Source: Candidatus Omnitrophota bacterium (lineage in GTDB: Bacteria; Omnitrophota; Gorgyraeia; JABMRN01). Taken from it: a DNA stretch of 5,466 bases. Position 1 is the first letter of the stretch. Every line of letters starts with the position of its first letter. The notes beneath the pieces were generated by a model. It was not told the origin of the DNA, made no database searches, and saw only the letters and a program-made list of their open reading frames with translations. This document shows, piece after piece, positions 1 through 5,466 of the stretch. The stretch is taken from the NCBI GenBank assembly GCA_013202515.1, contig JABMRN010000224.1, positions 1 to 5,466 of the forward strand, given 5' to 3'. A program made the translations under genes and the position numbers.

Positions 1-663
1 GGCGTGGACGGCAGATACTTCCATACCGGCGAAAAGAAGAACAACTCCGGCAAGGAACGAAATATTTCCGAAATTGCTGAAATCCGGTAAGATGCTGTGT
101 GAGCCGAGAGTAAACTGAAGGGTGTTTCCCTTAACCCACCACACTATTCCGAGAGCTATAATAAGTAGAGCCGGGAATAAGGTGCCACCTATAACACCTA
201 CGGTAGAAAGCCACCCTGAAGTCTTCAATCCGCGAAAGTTCAGAAGCGTCGCTCCCCAGTATACACCTAGTATGACTATGACATTAAAAATTTTGTTGGC
301 AGCAAGCGTCGGGTCAAGAAAAAGATAGGCGAGTGCACCTGCGCCGAATGCCAGTATAGTAGGATACCAGATAACGTTTTGTATCCACTGAAGCCATATA
401 GCCAAGAATCCCATGCGGCCGCCGAAGGCCTCTTTTACCCATCTATACACTCCTCCACTTTCAGGCCAGCCGGTAGCGAGTTCAGCTGAAACGAGCGATG
501 TTGGAAGCAAGAATATGAGTGTTGCGAATAAAAGGAAAAATACCATAGGCAGACCCTCTTTTGCCATCATAGGAAGCCCTCTAAGATTCATTATAATGGC
601 AACGTTCATCATAGCTAGCATGAAAACGCTCAACTTTTGGATATTTACACCTTTCTTTCCCAT
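1..663 (-). CDS. GadC-like APC family amino acid antiporter/permease (N-terminal 221 residues; 3' end outside window)
   Basis: The reverse strand reads from ATG at 663-661 for 221 codons without a stop to base 1, so the gene continues past the window; about 220-290 more residues would be expected for a full APC transporter. The visible part is strongly hydrophobic, with about six membrane segments (roughly residues 12-30, 38-60, 85-115, 125-142, 151-176, 200-220). Two segments resemble E. coli GadC: the TM1-2 region, with NLRGLPMMAKEG (26-37) followed by a Phe/Leu-rich helix and SAELATGWPESGGVY (59-73), and the TM5-6 region, with FPALLIIAL (163-171), LPDFSNFG (192-199) and FAGMEVSAVHA (211-221), the last being the substrate-binding TM6 unwound region in this fold. 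The family exchanges amino acids at the inner membrane (glutamate/GABA, arginine/agmatine). The substrate here is unknown; GadC, AaxC or a uniporter are all possible. The gene starts 3 nt after the stop of the exported amidotransferase gene, so the two are almost certainly cotranscribed. Family call is firm, substrate is not. Confidence 0.93.
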   Translation of the reverse strand, partial: MGKKGVNIQKLSVFMLAMMNVAIIMNLRGLPMMAKEGLPMVFFLLFATLIFLLPTSLVSAELATGWPESGGVYRWVKEAFGGRMGFLAIWLQWIQNVIWYPTILAFGAGALAYLFLDPTLAANKIFNVIVILGVYWGATLLNFRGLKTSGWLSTVGVIGGTLFPALLIIALGIVWWVKGNTLQFTLGSHSILPDFSNFGNISFLAGVVLLFAGMEVSAVHA

Positions 664-666
664 TTG

Positions 667-674
667 TCACCTCC
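667..674 (-). promoter_or_regulatory. Strong ribosome binding site of the APC gene, overlapping the upstream stop codon
   Basis: Read on the minus strand this is GGAGGTGA, a near-perfect anti-SD complement, ending 3 nt before the ATG at 663. Its last three bases are the TGA stop of the amidotransferase gene. Ribosomes terminating there sit on the initiation site, so translational coupling is likely. It also fixes the APC start codon. Confidence 0.9.
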
Positions 675-2199
675 GTGTTTTTTGTTTTTGCATTCTTTCA
701 AGAGCCATTTTTATAAAATTTACAGTGTAAGGTGTTCCCTCGTTATAAGATGCCTTTATCTCCCCGTGGAATTGTTCCCCGTAAATCATTCGCGAGTTAT
801 TTTTGATGGCCTGCACATATGAGGATTTCGCGATTAGCTCAAAACCTTCGGGTATAACGGCTACTGCCCATCCGTGAATCTCAACTGCAGTAAACGGATC
901 TTTCATGCCTTCAAAAATTGGGTCATCTTTAACCCTTTTTATTTCTGTTCTTGTTCTGGCATTTTCCATGGACGATATGTCTTCCCATCCCATACTCCTT
1001 GCGTAGGTGTATCCGTAAGCCATGGCAAGCTGCTGATGACCGCAGCATATGCCTAATATAGGGATATTGCTTTTCCTTATTATTTCGTATTCTCCGTTAT
1101 ATTCGAACATCGGGAGGTTCTGGTAGCCAGCGTTATTACCGCTTAAGATTATAGCAACCGGCTTTCTTTTAAGTTTTTGGAGCATGTCAAGCGATACTTC
1201 GTAATGTGGGATTGTTAATGTTTCAAGGTCGAGGTTAAGGCTTTTCACAAAATCCGCTAGTTCACTGAAGGTAAAGCCGTTCTCTTGGTTACCCACTAAT
1301 AGTACATAATCTTTTTCTGGGGTCTCTGGAACAGGGGGCATGCCCGGAGAATATAGCGTAATCACGTTTATTTGTACTGCGTAGCCGTACCATTCTTTTA
1401 CAAAAAGCCGCAAATAGCGCGTATTTACACTATCGAAGTTTACGATATTTCTGAAGGTATCGTTATTTTTTATAGACGCACCGCTAATATTAGTCCATTG
1501 CTTGCCGTCGGCGCTCATCTGCCAGATAAAATCCTTAAGCCATCCGTCTGGGTTTTGCGGGTTGGAAAGCATCCAAATCCTTGAAATTTCCCGCGTTTTC
1601 CCCAGGTCAAATTTTACCCACTGGGTCGTGGAACCTGGTGGTGTTGATCGCCAGAAAGTAACCTGGCCAGGATCATCAAGATCCATTATATTCTTCGGGT
1701 TCTGGCCGCTTGAGACTTCTACTCTGGATACAGGTATTCTGATGAGATTCATAAAGGAATCGTCGGCTTCAGCATCAAAGAAAAAACGCGATTTTGCCCA
1801 TGGTCCTTCATTGCCGATTTCATCAACTGCGCGAACACGCCAGTAATATCTCGTCTTATTCTTTAATGAATCTTTTTCCTCGATAAGCTTGTGCGAAATT
1901 TCCCGTTTACCAGTTATATACTCATTCGTTTCACCGACGTTTTTATATGTTATAAGGTTTTTGCTTGTGAAAGTAGGATCGGTGTCGAGTTGGATTGCGT
2001 AGGTTCTCTTTCCTGTTCCTCCGGAGGCGTTAAAAAAAGAAAGGAGAGGTCTTTGATTTGTGACTATTACATCCAGGCTCGGATTGTTAGTTAGCGTCGG
2101 AGCTGTTAAGGTGGTTTCATTTTCAGCATGCAATAAAAATGCGTAAATAAAAAAGAAAAACAAAAAACATACGAAAAGCAGAGTTTTATTGTTTTTCAT
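667..2199 (-). CDS. Exported glutamine amidotransferase-like protein with FN3-like and F5/8C (discoidin-like) domains
   Basis: 510 residues. The N-terminus is a signal peptide: Lys at 2 and 5, a Phe/Leu-rich core 7-23, and probable cleavage after LHA (about residue 25). There is no lipobox, so a soluble periplasmic product is most likely; retention as a membrane anchor is the alternative. Residues about 35-141 are FN3-like (RYYWRVRAVDEIGNEGPW at 117-134). Residues about 150-285 are F5/8 type C-like, with WVKFDLGK (194-201), WQMSADGKQWT (226-236) and RYLRLFV (261-267), usually a glycan- or surface-binding module. Residues about 297-500 are a class I GATase domain most like the GuaA type: nucleophile C385 in GICCGHQ, the HG..V.VIPEGFE segment (442-454), and H478/E480 in EQFHGE. 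The synthase partner expected for a biosynthetic GATase is absent, so it probably acts as an amidase or gamma-glutamyl-type hydrolase; the substrate is unknown. It sits between a porin gene and an amino acid transporter gene, 18 and 3 nt away. Domain calls are firm, reaction inferred. Confidence 0.9.
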   Translation of the reverse strand: MKNNKTLLFVCFLFFFFIYAFLLHAENETTLTAPTLTNNPSLDVIVTNQRPLLSFFNASGGTGKRTYAIQLDTDPTFTSKNLITYKNVGETNEYITGKREISHKLIEEKDSLKNKTRYYWRVRAVDEIGNEGPWAKSRFFFDAEADDSFMNLIRIPVSRVEVSSGQNPKNIMDLDDPGQVTFWRSTPPGSTTQWVKFDLGKTREISRIWMLSNPQNPDGWLKDFIWQMSADGKQWTNISGASIKNNDTFRNIVNFDSVNTRYLRLFVKEWYGYAVQINVITLYSPGMPPVPETPEKDYVLLVGNQENGFTFSELADFVKSLNLDLETLTIPHYEVSLDMLQKLKRKPVAIILSGNNAGYQNLPMFEYNGEYEIIRKSNIPILGICCGHQQLAMAYGYTYARSMGWEDISSMENARTRTEIKRVKDDPIFEGMKDPFTAVEIHGWAVAVIPEGFELIAKSSYVQAIKNNSRMIYGEQFHGEIKASYNEGTPYTVNFIKMALERMQKQKTRR

Positions 2200-2207
2200 A
2201 ACAAAAG

Positions 2208-2213
2208 CTCCTT
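2208..2213 (-). promoter_or_regulatory. Ribosome binding site of the exported amidotransferase gene
   Basis: Minus-strand AAGGAG lies 8 nt before the ATG at 2199-2197, inside the 18-nt gap after the porin stop codon. It supports this start, which also gives a complete signal peptide. Confidence 0.85.
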
Positions 2214-2217
2214 GATT

Positions 2218-3567
2218 TTAAAAGTTAGCGCTAATTTCTATACCTAAGACCAAGGCATTATCTATATCCGACTGACCGTTAGGAGTTATAACGTATTGGA
2301 TATCCGGCGTAATATAGAACCACTGACCGACCTGAAACCTGTGGTTTAATTCCAACACCGTTTCAATGCTCTGACCATCCAGTTCTTCACTAAAGTTACC
2401 CAGGATAAAGCAAAACGCGGTTACATCGCGATCGCGGTTTGGTGGTAACCCATGATATAATAGCCCACCTGCGAGCTGATATGTTTGTGTATTAATATGT
2501 TCTTCTGGGGCAAGATACGCTGCAACCCAGGCAGTCAGACCCTTGGGGCGGTCTGCGGGTATAGCTGTCTGATAATTATGTGGATTTTTGATTCGTTCGG
2601 CACTTTTGGCCCCGGAACGCATATAGTGAGGTCCCATGAACTCCGGCCAATCTTCTTTGTATAACATTTGGTCAAACATAAGATAGAAGCCGTAATTCCC
2701 GTGCCAGGGCTTCGTTGCATTGTCAAAATCTTGAAATTTGCTGGATTGGTAGTAACATCCGAAAGTCGTACTTCCTGGAAGGCCGTTGTCCTCTTTGGAC
2801 TGGTGATGTTCATAGGTCAGCTGGCCCATAGCCAGATAGCCATTATCCATAGCAAAACTGAAATCGACGCCATGGTTGTTAAGTTTCTCAACCCGCGTGT
2901 CCGCATTATATATGCCGGCAATAAGGTGCCATTCGTCATTCGGTTCGTACGTAGTCCTCACAGCCCACGCCGTAATGTTAAAAGCCGGGAAGAAGAAGTT
3001 ATCCGGCATAGAGTTCAGATTATCATTGATGCCGCCGCTCACGTAATATAACCAAAGGTCGGATGTGGCAAAAAGGTCTCCAGCAAATAAACGGCCTACC
3101 TCTACTATCGTTGTGTCATCTAAAAACGATTGCGACAGATCCAATTCCCCGAAAAAATAATTACCCGGAACATAAATTTCCTGCACCCCGAAGAAATTGC
3201 CGACTGCGGCAGATAAGTTTTTTCCCGATGCTAGATAATTGGTGACAGTTAGGGCTAATCCTTCGAGAGAGGCAATCTTCTCAAAATCGAAGGCAGTTGA
3301 GATATCCAGGAATCCGGAATATACCGTGGCTTGTTTCAATCCGCCAACAGGGTTGCCGCCGATATCAGTAGTAAAATTTGAGGCAACGGTTAGACCATTG
3401 TCCTCAAGCTTAGTACGCAATCCAACCCAGTCGCCAGTGGCAGACGGCATGTCAAACCATGGCTTAAAGAATAGAATCTCGTGCGCGGTGTAACTTGTAT
3501 TTTCCGCACTATGTGCAGTTTCTATCGTGAATATTAAGAATAATATGAGTAGGGATTTTCGGTACAT
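2218..3567 (-). CDS. OprB-family outer-membrane porin
   Basis: 449 residues, a usual length for the OprB (carbohydrate-selective porin) family. Residues 1-21 are a signal peptide (Arg3 and Lys4, hydrophobic core 6-14, AHSA cleavage site at 18-21). The family signature near the mature N-terminus is present: TGDWVGLRTKLEDNGLT (44-60), followed by strand-like alternating segments with many aromatic residues. The C-terminal strands include TVLELNHRFQV (403-413), WFYITPDIQYV (416-426) and SDIDNALVLG (433-442), and the protein ends in Phe, as expected for insertion by the BAM complex. Members form outer-membrane channels for sugars, but the chlamydial porin AaxA of the same family admits arginine and is encoded with an APC antiporter. 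Since this gene leads an operon with an exported amidotransferase and a GadC-like transporter, an amino acid or amide substrate is as plausible as a sugar. The ATG at 3567 lacks a clear SD, but the signal peptide begins at once and no in-frame ATG, GTG or TTG lies between it and the predicted transcript start. Confidence 0.93.
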   Translation of the reverse strand: MYRKSLLILFLIFTIETAHSAENTSYTAHEILFFKPWFDMPSATGDWVGLRTKLEDNGLTVASNFTTDIGGNPVGGLKQATVYSGFLDISTAFDFEKIASLEGLALTVTNYLASGKNLSAAVGNFFGVQEIYVPGNYFFGELDLSQSFLDDTTIVEVGRLFAGDLFATSDLWLYYVSGGINDNLNSMPDNFFFPAFNITAWAVRTTYEPNDEWHLIAGIYNADTRVEKLNNHGVDFSFAMDNGYLAMGQLTYEHHQSKEDNGLPGSTTFGCYYQSSKFQDFDNATKPWHGNYGFYLMFDQMLYKEDWPEFMGPHYMRSGAKSAERIKNPHNYQTAIPADRPKGLTAWVAAYLAPEEHINTQTYQLAGGLLYHGLPPNRDRDVTAFCFILGNFSEELDGQSIETVLELNHRFQVGQWFYITPDIQYVITPNGQSDIDNALVLGIEISANF

Positions 3568-3730
3568 TATCGTATTTTTATTAATTTGCTTTAATATTGA
3601 TACCGCGTAATAGTATACTTGTCAATAATACGAATTTCAAGTGGCGTACGTCTTTATGTAGCAGGAAACACTTTAGAAATCCTACGCGTACACAAAAAGC
3701 CGTTATGCTAAGGTAAATCATCCCCACAGG
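3568..3730. other. Intergenic region between the ABC-2 permease gene and the porin gene
   Basis: These 163 bp separate the end of the exporter operon from the porin operon. Apart from the promoter at 3612-3640 it contains an 8-bp palindrome TACGCGTA (3683-3690) and a CGTACG palindrome (3645-3650), which share the direct repeat GCGTAC (3644-3649 and 3686-3691). Both lie upstream of the predicted -35 and could be regulator sites, but they are short. No GC-rich hairpin with a following T-run was found after the permease stop, so readthrough into the porin operon is possible. Confidence 0.5.
3612..3640 (-). promoter_or_regulatory. Predicted sigma70-type promoter for the porin-amidotransferase-APC operon
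   Basis: On the minus strand, a -35 TTGAAA (3640-3635) is separated by 17 nt from a -10 TATACT (3617-3612), each 5/6 to consensus. Transcription would start near 3605, giving a leader of about 38 nt before the porin ATG. An alternative lies slightly downstream: TTGACA followed after 18 nt by TATCAA, with a perfect -35 but a weaker -10. It is the only good promoter seen upstream of the three-gene group. Confidence 0.6.
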
Positions 3731-4858
3731 TCACTGAAAGACGCGTCGGAAGCGAATGGCTCCTGCCGTAAAGACCACTGCACCAATGGCGATAAGGCTC
3801 ACCACCCACCTCCACATGGCAAATAGAGAAGTCCCTTTAAAAAATATGCCGTTTGTCAAGTCGAGGTAATATTTTAAAGGGGAAAGGTGTACCAAAAACT
3901 GTACCCATTTTGGCATAACCTCCATAGCAACCCAAGCGCCCGAGAGAAACATTATTGGCACAAGCACCAAAATTGAAAACAGTACTGTCTCAGAGAGATT
4001 CTTAGAGATAGTTGATATGAATAGACCCAGCCCCGCTACTGTGAAGAAGTAGATAAGGCTTACGAAGAAGAACGCCCAGACGTTACCCAAAAGGGGAATC
4101 CCCTCCACAGGAATCAGTATTACGAATATCGAGATGAAGGTGGCAACAAAAAGAATGCAAACCATGGGAACAATTTTGGATATCATGATTTCGTGCGTTC
4201 TAAGCGGTGTTACCATAAGTTGTTCGATGGTGCCGAACTGCTTTTCGTTGACCATGGCGGTTGCGGTAAGAAGCACCCCTATAAGGCTCATTATCATCAA
4301 AAATTCCTGGAGACAAAAACTCCACCGATCTATGAGGTTCGGATTATAGAAATAACGTATGCTGTAGTTTACGTAGGGGAGGGTATCTTTCGCTATTTTC
4401 GATACCTTCCATTTTGTAAATGTGAGGTTAAGATTATATTGCTGAACGATGTTTGCTATATACCGTAGCGCAAGCTGTGAGGCATTGCTTTTAGATCCAT
4501 CCAGTATAACCTGCATCTGGGCAGTGCGGTAAGCAGTGATGTTTTTGGCAAAATTGTGTGGGAATACTAGAACAACGGCGACCTTGCCTGCCTCTATGAG
4601 ATCCCTGATTCTATTCTCATCGTTTATATTATAAGTGACATCAAAATAGGGTCTGCGCAATTTACTTATTATGTCGCGGCTTTGGGAGCTATGGTCGCGG
4701 TCATAAACAGCTACTGGATAGTTGTGGAGATCCATTGTTACCTGGCCGGCAGTATGAATGTCAAGCGTCGAAGCGTATAAAACGATAATAAGAAGGGGTA
4801 CGTTCCTAAGAAACTGCATGAACTCCTTCCTCATTAACAAAAATAGCCTGAAAAACAT
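3731..4858 (-). CDS. ABC-2 type transporter permease (YbhR/YhhJ-like)
   Basis: 375 residues, the normal length for this subfamily. The topology is typical: an N-terminal membrane helix (about 17-33), a large extracytoplasmic domain (about 35-175) including YPVAVYDRDHSSQS (47-60) and FNPNL-type YNPNLIDRWS (171-180), then five C-terminal helices (about 184-203, 228-250, 258-283, 290-311, 348-367). The cytoplasmic coupling segment NEKQFGTIEQLMVTPL (204-219) matches the family's E+E.GT.E.L..P pattern, and FLSGAWVAMEVMP (304-316) and LSPLKYYLDL (325-334) are also family hallmarks. The E. coli counterparts YbhR and YhhJ pair with a second permease and an ABC ATPase in inner-membrane exporters for drugs or other hydrophobic compounds; the substrate here is not deducible. 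The gene follows the preceding permease gene by 3 nt with a modest GGGGT ribosome site. A second Met at residue 9 has no ribosome site, so the first ATG is preferred. Confidence 0.93.
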   Translation of the reverse strand: MFFRLFLLMRKEFMQFLRNVPLLIIVLYASTLDIHTAGQVTMDLHNYPVAVYDRDHSSQSRDIISKLRRPYFDVTYNINDENRIRDLIEAGKVAVVLVFPHNFAKNITAYRTAQMQVILDGSKSNASQLALRYIANIVQQYNLNLTFTKWKVSKIAKDTLPYVNYSIRYFYNPNLIDRWSFCLQEFLMIMSLIGVLLTATAMVNEKQFGTIEQLMVTPLRTHEIMISKIVPMVCILFVATFISIFVILIPVEGIPLLGNVWAFFFVSLIYFFTVAGLGLFISTISKNLSETVLFSILVLVPIMFLSGAWVAMEVMPKWVQFLVHLSPLKYYLDLTNGIFFKGTSLFAMWRWVVSLIAIGAVVFTAGAIRFRRVFQ

Positions 4859-4861
4859 GTT

Positions 4862-5466
4862 TTACCCCAACCTTTTTTTAAATAAGGTAATAGAAAGAAA
4901 ATAAAGCCCAAGACAGAAGGCAATTATTATTACAATGTCGAACTTTAAATTGACAAATTGTGCACCCTTCACCATTATTTTTCGAGTTAAGTCTATGTAG
5001 TAAGTAGCCGGGAACATATAAGCCATATATTTTCCCTCTTTTCCGACATTCGAAACGGGTACCATGAAACCGCTATACAGAAAAGAAGGCGTAAGCGTTA
5101 ATATAGAGGTAATAAGTATGGCTGCGATCTGAGTATTGACGAGTACGGCCACCAGAAGCCCGAGCGCCACTGCTGATGCGACGAAAAAAGCGGAACTCGA
5201 AACAAGTAAAAACAGACTCCCGCGCATGGGAACCTTGAATAAGAAAATCGACAACGCAATAAATATCAGGGCATTTGCGTAGGATATTATCACGTATGGC
5301 ACCATCTTGCCCAAAAGATATTCAGATTTCGTTACGCTTGAGCAGAACATATTGAGAATCGAGCCGGTTTCCTTTTCCTTGGCGAGGGATATAGTTGCCA
5401 CAAGCGGAGGGAAAAACATCATGACTATTGCCACAATGCCGGGCACAATAAAATCTTCACTCCTGA
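4862..5466 (-). CDS. ABC-2 type transporter permease (YbhS/YhhJ-like), C-terminal 200 residues; 5' end outside window
   Basis: The reading frame is open from the window edge (first full codon at 5464) to the TAA at 4864-4862, giving 200 residues, about the C-terminal half of a 370-380 residue ABC-2 permease. It opens with EDFIVPGIVAIVMMFFP, the start of the first helix of the C-terminal membrane domain, followed by the coupling motif AKEKETGSILNMFCSS, in which EKETGSI matches the E+E.GT.E consensus. Then come four or five more helices, with the loop SGFMVPVSNVGKEGKYMAYMFPATYYIDLTRK in the place equivalent to SGAWVAMEVMP in its neighbour. A GTG at 5446-5444 could be taken as a start, but it lies inside this helix and would remove the periplasmic domain, so the gene is treated as truncated by the window. 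It forms the heterodimer partner of the following permease; the shared ATPase is expected upstream. Confidence 0.9.
   Translation of the reverse strand, partial: RSEDFIVPGIVAIVMMFFPPLVATISLAKEKETGSILNMFCSSVTKSEYLLGKMVPYVIISYANALIFIALSIFLFKVPMRGSLFLLVSSSAFFVASAVALGLLVAVLVNTQIAAILITSILTLTPSFLYSGFMVPVSNVGKEGKYMAYMFPATYYIDLTRKIMVKGAQFVNLKFDIVIIIAFCLGLYFLSITLFKKRLG

Noticed and set aside
413..730. Plus-strand open frame of 105 codons over the APC start
   Set aside because: It is antisense to the APC N-terminus and the end of the amidotransferase gene. Its hydrophobic stretches reflect the complementary strand of membrane-helix codons.
1502..1846. Plus-strand open frame of 114 codons antisense to the amidotransferase gene
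   Set aside because: It is the shadow of the F5/8C/FN3 coding region; its composition is not protein-like and it has no family resemblance.
2535..2813. Minus-strand open frame of 92 codons in an alternative frame of the porin gene
   Set aside because: It lies inside the porin gene in another frame and has no domain or signal of its own.
2668..3051. Plus-strand open frame of 127 codons antisense to the porin gene
   Set aside because: It lies wholly inside the porin gene, has no recognisable domain and no convincing ribosome site, and the opposite strand matches a known family along its whole length.
3660..3733. Rho-independent terminator after the second ABC-2 permease gene
   Set aside because: Only weak stems (about 4-5 bp) without a following T-run are visible on the minus strand.
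4862..5446. GTG at 5446 as the true start of a 194-residue protein
   Set aside because: The frame stays open to the window edge, and the six extra residues (RSEDFI) continue a conserved ABC-2 helix. Starting at the GTG would give half a permease.
1..5466. CRISPR arrays, tRNA or rRNA genes, insertion sequences or long repeats
   Set aside because: No repeated units with regular spacing, cloverleaf-like segments, transposase frames or terminal inverted repeats were seen; nearly the whole window is coding.

Overview
All genes in this window lie on the minus strand. They form two transcriptional groups, read from high to low coordinates. The envelope architecture (an OprB-type outer-membrane porin with a signal peptide and a C-terminal Phe, plus an exported soluble enzyme) indicates a Gram-negative bacterium with moderate GC, low-to-mid 40s by eye. 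The sequence does not fix the phylum. An OprB-family porin co-transcribed with an APC antiporter recalls the chlamydial AaxABC locus and genomes of PVC-type or uncultured candidate phyla, but this is a weak taxonomic hint.

Group 1 (5466 down to 3731) is the 3' part of an ABC-2 exporter operon. It holds the last 200 residues of one YbhS/YhhJ-like permease (5' end outside the window), then, after a 3-nt gap, a complete second permease of the YbhR/YhhJ type. The ATPase partner is presumably upstream, outside the window.

An intergenic region of 163 bp (3568-3730) holds a good sigma70-type promoter (TTGAAA, 17-nt spacer, TATACT) firing toward group 2, and two small palindromes. I see no convincing terminator in it.

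Group 2 (3567 down to 1, continuing past the window edge) is a tightly packed operon of three genes. They are an OprB-family porin, an exported multidomain protein (signal peptide, FN3-like domain, F5/8C discoidin-like domain, class I glutamine amidotransferase domain), and a GadC-like APC amino acid antiporter/permease truncated by the window edge. Intergenic gaps are 18 and 3 nt. The second junction has a perfect Shine-Dalgarno overlapping the upstream stop codon, a sign of translational coupling.

The most interesting content is group 2. It places an outer-membrane pore, a probable periplasmic amidohydrolase with an intact Cys-His-Glu triad, and an inner-membrane amino acid transporter in one transcript. 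This suggests a trans-envelope route that admits an amide or gamma-glutamyl-type substrate, hydrolyses it in the periplasm, and imports or exchanges the product. The layout parallels chlamydial porin/decarboxylase/antiporter (AaxABC), with a different enzyme, and compartment, in the middle. The substrate cannot be read from the sequence.
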